From Caryophanales bacterium UBA6879 (lineage in GTDB: Bacteria > Bacillota_I > Bacilli_A > RFN20 > CAG-288): a stretch of DNA of 38,232 nucleotides. Position numbers and translations under genes: made by a program. The stretch's first letter is position 1; each line of letters starts with the position of its first letter. Location: positions 37,984-76,215 of the forward strand of contig DKCH01000002.1 of assembly GCA_002449135.1 (NCBI GenBank), written 5' to 3'. Below the pieces are notes generated by a model. The model made no database searches. It saw only the letters and a list, made by a program, of their open reading frames with translations, and had not been told where the DNA came from. Below are positions 22,520-31,204 of the stretch, piece by piece.

Positions 22520-24496
22520 TTATTCAGCAGGAGTTACTTCTGCACTTAATCTAATATAAATTTCCTTTGGAATCGAATGTGAAGGATATACAGCTACGTT
22601 AAATTTAATAGTATCACCAGTATCTTCATCTTCAAAGGTCTTTGTATATAGTTTAGTAGTTATTGTATCTCCAATAGTGGTTGTTCCATTTTCTTTAAAG
22701 TAGTTTTTAGTTGTTAATACATTTTGATAATTACTAATTAATGTATCAATATTATCACCTTCTTTTAATTTACTAGAAAGGAATACTTCTTTATTATAAG
22801 AATAATAGTCCCAATCTAAATATCCTTGAGAAAAGAATGGTAATACTAAGTAATCTTTAAAATCTATAGAAGATGTTGTTTGATCATCCAAATTATAATT
22901 GATACCAAGATCAGTAGGGATGTTTTGATAATTTTCTTTTCCTAAAATAGTTTCCCATGGAATATTATCAGTGTTATCTTGTAAAGTTATTTCAGGTAAA
23001 GTAGTAACATCATAAGCAGAAAGAACAATATTGCTAGCATATGAGCTATAAGAAGAATAAATTGTATTGATAAAGCCTATACTTAATAAATTATCTTGAG
23101 CACCAAAAGCAGTATCAAATTTAGGACTTACAACTAAATCAGTTAATGGAGTTTTACTTTCATAGCCAAGTTTTAAGTCTGATTCTGTTAAAGAAGATGA
23201 ATTATCATAAATATAACCATTTTTAGATTCTTTATAACTAAAGAAAAGTGGTGATAATTTATAAATTTGTTGATAATCATTTTCATTTATTTCTTCTAAA
23301 GCACCATTTTTGAAATAATTAATTTCACCATTAATATTTGCGCCAATAAATTTTTGCTTTTTATTATTAACAATTAAGAAACCAGAAGTTGATAATAAAT
23401 TATTATCCTTATCATATTCATATTTTATTTGACCTTTTTCAGTAGATAAAATACGTGTATAACTTAATTCCTCTTTAAGTTTTCCATCAATTGTTCCAGC
23501 TGGTAGATATAATGAATGATTAACAATATCTAATGTATAATTTTTAGTATTTACTTTACTAAAAGCTAATTTTAATTTTTCATCTTCAGTACCGGTTTTA
23601 ATTTGAGGTAACTTAATACTTTCTTTTGCAGTATCACCTGTTTCAGTAATGGTAATAAAAAGCTTAGTATAATAAGGAAAATCATATTCTTGACTTGAAA
23701 TTCCTTGCATGTCATATTCAACTTTAAAATGTTCACCATCTGTAATTAGTTTTACAGTTTTTAAATTGTAAGTTTTATCAAATTCTTCTAAGTTACATGT
23801 TTGAGAGGCTAAATTTTCGATAAAAGTTTTATATGGTGAACTACTTAATTGTTCTTTACTTGAATCAAATAATAAAAAAGTTAATTCAGTTTTTTCCTTA
23901 TTTTCAGTAATTAAATTAGCTGGAATATTATCAGGTAAGAAACTAAAGGCATTTTGTAATTTACTATCATTATAAGTTGTGTAATTATTTGATTCAGTAT
24001 ATTTAATTTTGTTTTCTAAAGTTAATGTTGGAATCAAAACAGGACCATTTAAATTAGTAACACCATCTTTAGTAGCAGTATAAAGTTCACTATCTAATTC
24101 TTCAACCATTGTATTATCTGTATAAATATGTGAGTCTTTATATGCTTTTTCTACAGTATCATATGAAGCACCTTTTTCTGAAAAGTTTCTAAAATAAGCA
24201 GAATCATTAGATATACTTCCAATTTTAGTAAAAACACTTCTTTGAACAGGAATTGGAAAACCTTCTAATGTTTTATCGATGATTTCATCTTTAATAGCAG
24301 AAAAAGAATAAGATTCTTTTAACTTTTCTAAATATTTAGTTGTTAATCCATTTGCTTTGATTTCATCATAGTTAGTAATATTTTCTACTGAATTACTAAT
24401 AACACTAGAAGAAGTTGATGGTTTATTTGTTGTTTGATTACAAGAAACTAATGAACTAATTAATAATAAAGGTAAAATAAGATTGCTTTTTTTCAT
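22520..24496 (-). CDS. Large lipoprotein of unknown function
   Basis: 658 residues. Residues 1-19 are a lipoprotein signal with lipidated C19 (LVSC), followed by a Ser/Thr/Asn linker (SSSVISNSVEN). The rest is soluble, rich in Tyr, Ser, Thr and Lys, with no domain or catalytic motif I can name. Its composition (alternating strand-like segments, few Cys or Trp) suggests an extracellular beta-rich protein. I start at 24496 because AGGGA is spaced six bases ahead; the in-frame ATG at 24511 lies upstream of that Shine-Dalgarno. A TATAAT at 24520-24525 is a likely -10. With the MATE gene it interrupts, on the opposite strand, the usual khpB-mnmE succession. Confidence 0.85.
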   Translation of the reverse strand: MKKSNLILPLLLISSLVSCNQTTNKPSTSSSVISNSVENITNYDEIKANGLTTKYLEKLKESYSFSAIKDEIIDKTLEGFPIPVQRSVFTKIGSISNDSAYFRNFSEKGASYDTVEKAYKDSHIYTDNTMVEELDSELYTATKDGVTNLNGPVLIPTLTLENKIKYTESNNYTTYNDSKLQNAFSFLPDNIPANLITENKEKTELTFLLFDSSKEQLSSSPYKTFIENLASQTCNLEEFDKTYNLKTVKLITDGEHFKVEYDMQGISSQEYDFPYYTKLFITITETGDTAKESIKLPQIKTGTEDEKLKLAFSKVNTKNYTLDIVNHSLYLPAGTIDGKLKEELSYTRILSTEKGQIKYEYDKDNNLLSTSGFLIVNNKKQKFIGANINGEINYFKNGALEEINENDYQQIYKLSPLFFSYKESKNGYIYDNSSSLTESDLKLGYESKTPLTDLVVSPKFDTAFGAQDNLLSIGFINTIYSSYSSYASNIVLSAYDVTTLPEITLQDNTDNIPWETILGKENYQNIPTDLGINYNLDDQTTSSIDFKDYLVLPFFSQGYLDWDYYSYNKEVFLSSKLKEGDNIDTLISNYQNVLTTKNYFKENGTTTIGDTITTKLYTKTFEDEDTGDTIKFNVAVYPSHSIPKEIYIRLSAEVTPAE

Positions 24497-24547
24497 AAAA
24501 ATCCCTGTCATTTAATAGTATTATATTTTTTAATTAAAATTAATCAA

Positions 24548-25993
24548 TTACTTAGTTAAATTATTTTTTAATCTTTTTTCAAAATTTATTTTATTTTCTT
24601 CACATTTTTTATAAATACGTTTTCTTAAAATTAAAAAAGTACATATTTCACACGAAAAAGACATAATCCAACTAATAGGATAACAAAGATAAAGAATACC
24701 TAATGAATGCATATTACTAGTTTCAATAGGAGAATAAACAAAATTATCCCAAATTATTCTAAAAATACAGCAACCTAGTAAAGTAAAACACATAGGTATA
24801 AAAGAATAGCCTAAACCTCTTAAAATTCCTGTTTCTGTATCCATTAGACCACAAAGAAAATAAGTAAGAAGAATAACTATCATTCTTTCTTTGGCATACT
24901 TTATTATTTCTAAATTGTAATTATTACCCATATAAATTTTTAATAAATAATCAGCACAGGCTAAAGATAAATAGCCAAGAACAATACCAACAATTATTAC
25001 AGAAACTAAGGCAATTATATGAATTTTATTTATATTTTGTTTATTACCACAGCCAAAGTTTGCACTAATAAATGAAGGAGTAGCAGAGGCAATAGCAAAC
25101 ATGGAAGTGTATGTGTAAGATTCAATATTTGCCGCATTGGTATTAGCGGTAACCACTTCAGGAGGCCAAGCATTAACACTAGATTGTAACAAAACATTAG
25201 AAATAGAAAAAATAACACCTTCTAAGCCACCAGGTAAGCCGATTTTTATTATTTGTATTGTTTCTTTTTTATTAAGTTTTAATTTATTAAAACGAAAATT
25301 TATAAATCCTTTATTTAAATATAAGAAAAGGATAACTAAAAAAGCAGAGACACCTTGGCAAATAACAGTAGAAATGGCAACTCCAACTTCTTTTAATTGA
25401 AAAGCATAAACAAATAAGTAATTTAAAGCAATATTTAATAAACCACTAATAAATAAAAACAAAAGAGGTTTAGTAGAATCACCTATTCCTCTAAAGGCTG
25501 AAGCTCCAAAATTATATATAAGCATAAAAGGCATGCTTAAAAAATAAATAGATAAATATGATGTAGCAATATCTAAATATTGTGGATTAACATTCATCCA
25601 AACTAAGAAATATCTAGAGCAAAAGAATCCTAAAATTGCCAAGAAAATCCCACTTCCTAAAGCCAAAATCATTCCACTATGTAAAGCTTTTGAAGCTGAA
25701 ATTGCATCTTTTTTACCATAGTATCTAGCTATTACAACATTTAAACCAGTAGATAATCCAACAAAAGCATTAGTAATTAACGCAATTAATGAACCGTTTG
25801 ATCCGACTGCTGCTCCATAAATTGTTCCATCATGTTGTTGTACAACAATTAAATCAAATGAATTATAAAGTAGTTCTAAAATACCAACTAAAAGGATAGG
25901 TAAAGTGAATAAAATGAATTTTTTTATTAATGTTTTTGTATCACCAGTAGTTAAATCAATTTCACTTTTATTAAAGAATTTAGTTATATTCAT
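24548..25993 (-). CDS. MATE-family efflux transporter
   Basis: 481 residues with about 12 hydrophobic segments in two related halves, as in the MATE/MatE family, which exports drugs and metabolites using Na+ or H+. Landmarks: LFTLPILLVGILELLYNSFDLIVV at the N-terminus, AAVGSNGSLIALITNAFVGLSTG, RGIGDSTKPL at the end of the first half and LRGLGYSFIPM in the second. It belongs to the DinF/NorM-like bacterial group; the substrate cannot be told. An extended -10 (TGA-TAAAAT, 26001-26009) lies only seven bases from the ATG and no Shine-Dalgarno exists, so the mRNA is probably leaderless. It diverges from mnmE over 57 bases. Confidence 0.92.
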   Translation of the reverse strand: MNITKFFNKSEIDLTTGDTKTLIKKFILFTLPILLVGILELLYNSFDLIVVQQHDGTIYGAAVGSNGSLIALITNAFVGLSTGLNVVIARYYGKKDAISASKALHSGMILALGSGIFLAILGFFCSRYFLVWMNVNPQYLDIATSYLSIYFLSMPFMLIYNFGASAFRGIGDSTKPLLFLFISGLLNIALNYLFVYAFQLKEVGVAISTVICQGVSAFLVILFLYLNKGFINFRFNKLKLNKKETIQIIKIGLPGGLEGVIFSISNVLLQSSVNAWPPEVVTANTNAANIESYTYTSMFAIASATPSFISANFGCGNKQNINKIHIIALVSVIIVGIVLGYLSLACADYLLKIYMGNNYNLEIIKYAKERMIVILLTYFLCGLMDTETGILRGLGYSFIPMCFTLLGCCIFRIIWDNFVYSPIETSNMHSLGILYLCYPISWIMSFSCEICTFLILRKRIYKKCEENKINFEKRLKNNLTK

Positions 25994-26000
25994 AGTTGCT

Positions 26001-26035
26001 ATTTTATCACGTTTTAAGCCTAAATTTGATATAAT
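26001..26035. promoter_or_regulatory. Divergent extended -10 promoters of the MATE gene and mnmE
   Basis: The minus-strand promoter has TGA-TAAAAT at 26001-26009, seven bases before the MATE ATG. The plus-strand promoter has TGA-TATAAT at 26027-26035, fifteen bases before the mnmE ATG. Neither start has a Shine-Dalgarno. The expected leaders are zero and about eight bases. Confidence 0.6.
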
Positions 26036-26050
26036 TTAAAAGATAAAATT

Positions 26051-27394
26051 ATGATTATTTTTGATACGATTGTTTCACAAACCACAGCTAATTTTAAGGC
26101 AGCTATCGGTGTAGTTAGATTAGTAGGCCCTTTAGCTTTTGAAATTCTTTCGCATTTAGTTAAAAAAGATATTTCTAAAATGGAAGAGAGAATAACATAT
26201 TTAGGTAAAATATATGAAGATAAGGACAATGAAGATTCTATTATTGATCAAGCCATGTATGTTATTTACAAAGGAAAAAAGTCATTTTGTGGTGAAGATA
26301 CAGTAGAGTTTTATCTTCATGGTTCTTTACTTATTATTTCACAAGTTGTTCAAGCTTGTTGTAAATATGGGGCAAGACAAGCAACTAATGGTGAGTTTTC
26401 CATGAAGGCTTTTTACAATGGAAAGTTAGATTTAACTGAAGCAGAAGCTATTAATCAATTAATTAATGCTAAAACTAATCGCTCTAAAAAGTTTGCTTTA
26501 AATTCTTTACAAGGAAGAACTTCTAATTTATTAAAAGAATTAAAAAACGATTTGAATATGATTGAAGCAGAAATTGAGGTTAATATTGATTATCCTGAAT
26601 TTGATGAGGATGTTGATTTAGTTTCTAAAGTAGAAACTCTTCTTCCTGATTTAATAATTAAAGCGAAGAATTTACTTACTAAATCAAAGGAATCTCTTTA
26701 TTTATTTAATGGTATTAAAGTTGCAATAGTTGGTGAACCTAATGTAGGTAAATCTACTTTGTTAAATAATTTATTACAAGAAGATAAAGCGATAGTAACT
26801 GAAATACCTGGAACTACTAGAGATGTGGTAGAAGGTGAAAAAGAATATAATGGTCTTTTATATCATTTTTATGATACAGCTGGAATTAGAGAAGCTGATG
26901 ATAAAATAGAAAAAATAGGTATAGAAAAATCATATAAAGCCACAATAAATGCTGATATTGTTTTAGTATTATCAACTAAAATTAGTGGTGTAGAAGAATT
27001 AAAAAAGCTTAATTTAGAATCTTTAATTAATAGTAATAAAGTTATCTATATCGCTACTAAAAAAGATCTCTATGGTGAAACATTAAAAGCTGATTTAACT
27101 ATTTCTAATAAGGATAAAAATTATAATCAAATATATGAAAAAATTAATGAAAAACTAAATATATCTAATTTAGATGAAGAAGGTTTAACTTCTGAAAGAG
27201 AAGTGACAATTTTAAATAAATTTATATCTATACTTGAAGAAATTCATAATGATTTAGAAAATCAAATTACTATTGATGTGGTAGAAATTAAACTAGTGGA
27301 AGCTACTAAATTAATTGATTCTTTATTAGGTGTTGATTCTTCTTTGGAAGATATTTATTCTACTATTTTTAAACATTTTTGCGTAGGTAAATAG
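26051..27394 (+). CDS. mnmE: tRNA modification GTPase MnmE
   Basis: With MnmG it builds the (carboxymethyl)aminomethyl group on U34 of certain tRNAs. 447 residues, normal length. The N-terminal tetrahydrofolate-binding domain starts FDTIVSQTT, with AAIGVVRLVG and later EFSMKAFYNGKLDLTEAEAI. The G domain has G1 GEPNVGKS (228-235), G2 PGTTRD, G3 DTAG and a G4 written TKKD where NKxD is usual. The C-terminal motif CVGK (444-447) supplies the conserved cysteine. It lacks a Shine-Dalgarno and has a very short leader. MnmG, often next to it, is not in this window. Confidence 0.97.
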   Translation: MIIFDTIVSQTTANFKAAIGVVRLVGPLAFEILSHLVKKDISKMEERITYLGKIYEDKDNEDSIIDQAMYVIYKGKKSFCGEDTVEFYLHGSLLIISQVVQACCKYGARQATNGEFSMKAFYNGKLDLTEAEAINQLINAKTNRSKKFALNSLQGRTSNLLKELKNDLNMIEAEIEVNIDYPEFDEDVDLVSKVETLLPDLIIKAKNLLTKSKESLYLFNGIKVAIVGEPNVGKSTLLNNLLQEDKAIVTEIPGTTRDVVEGEKEYNGLLYHFYDTAGIREADDKIEKIGIEKSYKATINADIVLVLSTKISGVEELKKLNLESLINSNKVIYIATKKDLYGETLKADLTISNKDKNYNQIYEKINEKLNISNLDEEGLTSEREVTILNKFISILEEIHNDLENQITIDVVEIKLVEATKLIDSLLGVDSSLEDIYSTIFKHFCVGK

Positions 27395-27403
27395 GAGGCA
27401 TAT

Positions 27404-28192
27404 ATGAACATAATTGATACTCATACTCACTTAAATGCTGAGCCTTTAATTAATGATGTTGATCAGGTTATTTTAAGAGCAAAAGAAGCTGGAGTAAAAA
27501 AAGTAATTAATAATGGCGATACTTTTGAATCTTTTGATGTTATTGATTCTTTAGCAAGAAAGTATCCTGATTTTTGTTATTCAGCTATTGGTATATTTCC
27601 TACTACAGAATATCAATCAGTTGATGAAGAAATTTCTAAATTAGAAGAAAAAATTAAAACCTGTAAAAATTTAGTAGCTATAGGTGAAATAGGTTTAGAT
27701 TATCATTTAGATAATTCATTAGAAACTAGAAAAAAGCAAAAAGATTTATTTTTAGCTCAAATTAAATTAGCTGAAAAATATAAATTACCATTAATTATTC
27801 ATTCTAGAGATGCTGAAGCTGATACTTTTAATACTTTAATTGATTCTAAGTTTCCTTATAATGTCACTTTACATTGCTATTCTGCTTCTTTTCAAATGGC
27901 TTTACGTTATTTAAGACATAAGAAAAATATTTATTTTGGAATAGGTGGTGTTTTAACTTTTAAAAATGCAAAGAAATTAGTAGAAGTAGTAAATAGAGTA
28001 GATCCTTCTCATTTTCTTTTAGAAACTGATGCTCCTTTTTTAGCTCCTGTACCTTATAGAGGTAAAACAAATGAGCCAGCTTATATTGTTAAAACATTAG
28101 AAAAGTTAGCTGAGTTATTAAATAGAGATGTTAATGAATTAGCAGAAGAAATCTATTTAAGAAGTTTAGAGGTTTATCATTTAAATGCTTAA
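27404..28192 (+). CDS. tatD: TatD-family metal-dependent DNase
   Basis: 262-residue TIM-barrel hydrolase of the TatD/YcfH family, which cleaves DNA or RNA 3' ends in vitro. Metal ligands are visible: DTHTHLN (residues 5-11), GEIGLDYH, IHSRDAEADTF, HCYSAS and LETDAPFLAP. AGGAGG precedes the start nine bases after mnmE. The stop overlaps rnmV by eight bases; tatD-rnmV-rsmA is a common Bacillota arrangement for RNA maturation. Confidence 0.95.
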   Translation: MNIIDTHTHLNAEPLINDVDQVILRAKEAGVKKVINNGDTFESFDVIDSLARKYPDFCYSAIGIFPTTEYQSVDEEISKLEEKIKTCKNLVAIGEIGLDYHLDNSLETRKKQKDLFLAQIKLAEKYKLPLIIHSRDAEADTFNTLIDSKFPYNVTLHCYSASFQMALRYLRHKKNIYFGIGGVLTFKNAKKLVEVVNRVDPSHFLLETDAPFLAPVPYRGKTNEPAYIVKTLEKLAELLNRDVNELAEEIYLRSLEVYHLNA

Positions 28193-28685
28193 TTTATATG
28201 TTGTAGAAGGGACTTCTGATCTTCAAAAACTAAAAAGCTTAGGCTTTGTTTATATTTATCCTTTAAATGGTTTACAAGTTAATAAAGAAGAATTGGATTT
28301 TTTAAATTTGGCAAATAAAGTAAGGAAAATAATTTTAGTTTTAGATCCTGATGTAGCTGGACATATTTTAACTAAACTTCTACAAAGTAAATTAACTAAT
28401 ACAATAACAATTAAAATTGATAAGAAGAGAGCAATTAAACATAATAAAGTTGGAGTTGCTGAAACTGATTTAGAATATTTAAGATATAAATTAAATAATT
28501 GTTATTTTTTTGATTCTCTTAATAAGGAAAAAGAAACTATAAATTTAGATGATGCAAATGAAATTTATAAAAATAAAGATTTACTTTTTAAGTTAAAAAA
28601 TAAATATCATTTAAGAATAGACAATCTAAATAATTTTTATTTAGATTTAAATATTCTTAATTTAAATAAAAAGGAGTTATTATGA
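28185..28685 (+). CDS. rnmV: Ribonuclease M5 (5S rRNA maturation)
   Basis: 166-residue TOPRIM nuclease that trims the 5S rRNA precursor, normally with L18. TOPRIM acidic residues appear as VVEGTSD (usual VEGKDD) and ILVLDPDVAG (DxD), followed by the IKIDKKRAI and KVGVAETDLEYL segments typical of RNase M5. It overlaps tatD by eight bases and rsmA by four (ATGA), and its TGA stop within that overlap supports the standard code. The C-terminal half is Asn/Leu/Lys-rich and divergent. Confidence 0.9.
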   Translation: MLNLYVVEGTSDLQKLKSLGFVYIYPLNGLQVNKEELDFLNLANKVRKIILVLDPDVAGHILTKLLQSKLTNTITIKIDKKRAIKHNKVGVAETDLEYLRYKLNNCYFFDSLNKEKETINLDDANEIYKNKDLLFKLKNKYHLRIDNLNNFYLDLNILNLNKKELL

Positions 28686-29482
28686 ATGCCAATCAAAGAA
28701 CTATCTATCTATTAAATAAATATGGTGTTGGAGCTCAAAAACGTTTTTCTCAAAATTTTTTAATAGATGATAAAAGCATTAAAACAATTGTCAATTCTAT
28801 TCCATATGCTGATTTAGATGAAGTAGTAGAAATAGGCCCTGGTCTTGGCTCATTAACTGTTGAAATTGTTAAAAAAGCTAAGCATTTAACTGCTATTGAA
28901 TTTGATAATGACATGGTCAAGGTTTTAAAAGGTGAAATTGTTTCTTCAAATTTTACTTTAATTCAAAATGATTTTTTAAAACAAGATTTAACTATTTTTA
29001 ATAATGAAAAAGTTGGTTATATTGGTAATTTGCCATATCAAATTACTAGAGAATTAATTAAAAAGATTGTTTCTTCTGGACATTTTTCTTTTTTCGGATT
29101 TATGGTTCAAAAAGAATTAGCTGATGATTTATTTTATAAAGTAAATAATCCTTCTAATAATAATTACTCAGCATTTTTATCAATAGTTGGTAATTTAGAA
29201 AGAACTTTAGACTTATTACCGAGATATTTTTCTCCGGCTCCTAAAGTTTATTCTACTTTTTTAACTTTAAAACCTACTGATTTAAGATATGCTAATTTAG
29301 AAACTTTTAAAATTCTTTCTATTATTTTTAATAATACTAAAAAGAATTTATATAACAATTTGAGAAACTCGATTTTAAAAGATAAATTAAAAGTTTTTGA
29401 TGATTTAAAACTTGATCGAACAATTAGAGCACATCAATTAAGTATTAATCAATTAAAGGAATTAGTTGATTATTTAAAATAA
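28682..29482 (+). CDS. rsmA: 16S rRNA dimethyladenosine transferase RsmA (KsgA)
   Basis: Dimethylates A1518 and A1519 (E. coli numbering) in 16S rRNA with S-adenosylmethionine, a late step of small-subunit assembly. 266 residues. The QNFLIDD start motif, VVEIGPGLGSLT (SAM binding), IEFDND acidic loop and the catalytic NLPYQIT (usual NLPYYIT) are visible, as is the C-terminal rRNA-binding domain with FSPAPKVYSTFL. AAAAGGAG in the rnmV end precedes the start and the ATGA overlap implies coupling. Confidence 0.97.
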   Translation: MNANQRTIYLLNKYGVGAQKRFSQNFLIDDKSIKTIVNSIPYADLDEVVEIGPGLGSLTVEIVKKAKHLTAIEFDNDMVKVLKGEIVSSNFTLIQNDFLKQDLTIFNNEKVGYIGNLPYQITRELIKKIVSSGHFSFFGFMVQKELADDLFYKVNNPSNNNYSAFLSIVGNLERTLDLLPRYFSPAPKVYSTFLTLKPTDLRYANLETFKILSIIFNNTKKNLYNNLRNSILKDKLKVFDDLKLDRTIRAHQLSINQLKELVDYLK

Positions 29483-29499
29483 GTTTATAATTTCACTAT

Positions 29500-30462
29500 A
29501 TGAAAGAATTTGAAATTTCAAATATTAAAATAAAAAATCAATATGTCCAAGCCCCATTAGCAGGGTATACAACTTATCCTATGCGTGCTTTAGCTTTTAA
29601 ATATGGATGTTCTTTAGCTTATACTGAAATGGTTTCATGTAATGCCATTGCTTATCATAATAAAAAAACTTTGGAAACGATGTTACCACATAAAAAAGAA
29701 AATGGTTTAGTCGCTTTACAGCTTTTTGGCTCTTCTTTGGAAGAGATTTTATATTCTGTAAAATATGTGGAAGAACATGCTGTTTTTGATTTCTTGGATT
29801 TTAATTTAGGTTGTCCTGTTTCAAAAGTTATTAAACAACATGCTGGTTCTTATTTACTTGATCACCAGGATGATTTATATAATATTTTTTCTAAAGTTAC
29901 TAAGCTTTCTTCTCATCCTGTTTTAGCAAAAATTAGATTAGGTTATAAGACATTTAATCATGTTTCTATTGCTAAGACATTAGAAGAAGCAGGTGTTAAA
30001 GGTTTAGCTATTCATGGTCGTTTACAAAAAGAAATGTTTGCTGGGCCTGTCCATTATGATTTGATAAATGAAGTTAAAAGGAATGTTAATATTCCTATTA
30101 TTGCTAATGGAAATATTACTGTTGATAATATTGATGAAGTAAGAAAAATTACTAATGCTGATGCTTTTATGTTTGGTAGAGATGCTATTGGATACCCTAA
30201 ACTTTTTGAAGATTTAATTAATAAAGAAGAAGGTAAGCCAATTAGACCACGTAATTTAAAAGAGCAAATTAACCTTTTAATTGAGCATTTAAAAATGTTA
30301 ATTGAAGATGAAGGTGAAAAAAATGCTTGTTTAATGATGCGTTCTATTTCTTCATTTTATTTAAAAAATTTAGATGATGTTAAGAATATTAGAATGCAAT
30401 TAGTTAGAGCTAATACTTTACAAGAATATCTTGATATTTTAAATCCACTGATAGATCAATAA
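29500..30462 (+). CDS. dus: tRNA-dihydrouridine synthase
   Basis: FMN-dependent reductase that turns uridine to dihydrouridine in the tRNA D-loop. 320 residues. The TIM barrel shows QAPLAGYTTYPMR at the N-terminus, NLGCPVSK with catalytic C105, LAKIRLGY, AIHGRL and a phosphate-binding NGNITV...FMFGRDAIG. No Shine-Dalgarno precedes the ATG. Instead TATAAT (29486-29491) lies eight bases upstream, in the 17-base gap after rsmA, suggesting either a leaderless promoter or reading through from rsmA. The position specificity (DusB-like) is not resolved. Confidence 0.93.
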   Translation: MKEFEISNIKIKNQYVQAPLAGYTTYPMRALAFKYGCSLAYTEMVSCNAIAYHNKKTLETMLPHKKENGLVALQLFGSSLEEILYSVKYVEEHAVFDFLDFNLGCPVSKVIKQHAGSYLLDHQDDLYNIFSKVTKLSSHPVLAKIRLGYKTFNHVSIAKTLEEAGVKGLAIHGRLQKEMFAGPVHYDLINEVKRNVNIPIIANGNITVDNIDEVRKITNADAFMFGRDAIGYPKLFEDLINKEEGKPIRPRNLKEQINLLIEHLKMLIEDEGEKNACLMMRSISSFYLKNLDDVKNIRMQLVRANTLQEYLDILNPLIDQ

Positions 30463-30544
30463 TTTTTTATAATATTATTCCTAAGCATATTAATAACAAA
30501 TTGAAAATGAGGTCATTATAATAATCAATTGGAGGTAATTATAT

Positions 30545-31096
30545 ATGTCTATTTATCAATTTACTGTTAAAGATTCAAAAAATAATGATGTCAGTTTAAA
30601 AGATTATAAGGGGAAGGTATTATTAATTGTTAATACTGCTACTAGATGTGGTTTTACTCCTACTTATACTGAGCTTGAAAAACTTTATAAGGAATTTAAG
30701 GATCAAGGCTTTGAAATCTTAGATTTCCCATGTAATCAATTTGGTAATCAAGCACCAGAAGGTATTGATGAAATCAATTCAATTTGTTCATTAAAGTTTG
30801 GTACTACTTTTAAGAGATTTGCTAAGATTGATGTTAATGGTGAACATGAAATTCCTTTATATACTTATTTAAAGAGTAAACAAGGTTTTGCTGGTTTTGA
30901 TAAGAATCACAAATTAACCCCAATTCTTATTGATATTAAATCAAAAGAAGATCCTAATTGGGATAAAAATAGTTCAATTAAATGGAACTTTACTAAATTC
31001 TTAATTTCTAAAACTGGTGAAGTAGTTAAGAGATTTGAACCTACTGCTCCAATTAATGAAATTGAAAAAGCTGTTAAAGAAGAATTAAGTAAGTAA
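30545..31096 (+). CDS. Glutathione peroxidase-family thiol peroxidase
   Basis: Reduces peroxides, in bacteria usually with thioredoxin and not glutathione. 183 residues, thioredoxin fold. The peroxidatic cysteine is C35 in NTATRCGFTP, where animals have selenocysteine. The Gln/Trp partners are DFPCNQFGNQAP and KWNFTKFL. A third cysteine (SICSLKFGTTF) may be the resolving one. GGAGG precedes the start with a rather long spacer of about ten bases. It is a single-gene unit between dus and glf with a clear terminator. Confidence 0.94.
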   Translation: MSIYQFTVKDSKNNDVSLKDYKGKVLLIVNTATRCGFTPTYTELEKLYKEFKDQGFEILDFPCNQFGNQAPEGIDEINSICSLKFGTTFKRFAKIDVNGEHEIPLYTYLKSKQGFAGFDKNHKLTPILIDIKSKEDPNWDKNSSIKWNFTKFLISKTGEVVKRFEPTAPINEIEKAVKEELSK

Positions 31097-31102
31097 AATA
31101 TG

Positions 31103-31137
31103 GCCTTGTAAGGTTTAAAGCTTTGCAAGGCTTTTTT
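31103..31137 (+). terminator. Rho-independent terminator after the peroxidase gene
   Basis: GCCTTG and CAAGGC pair, with an inner AAGG/CTTT helix, followed by six T. Confidence 0.85.
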
Positions 31138-31204
31138 ATTATTTTTATTTGTAATTTTTGTTAAACTTATATATATTTATTTTGAATATGTGGAGGTATG
31201 AATT

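Noticed and set aside
25137..25400. Plus-strand frame of 87 codons inside the MATE gene
   Set aside because: Antisense of a well-recognised membrane protein, with no ribosome-binding site.
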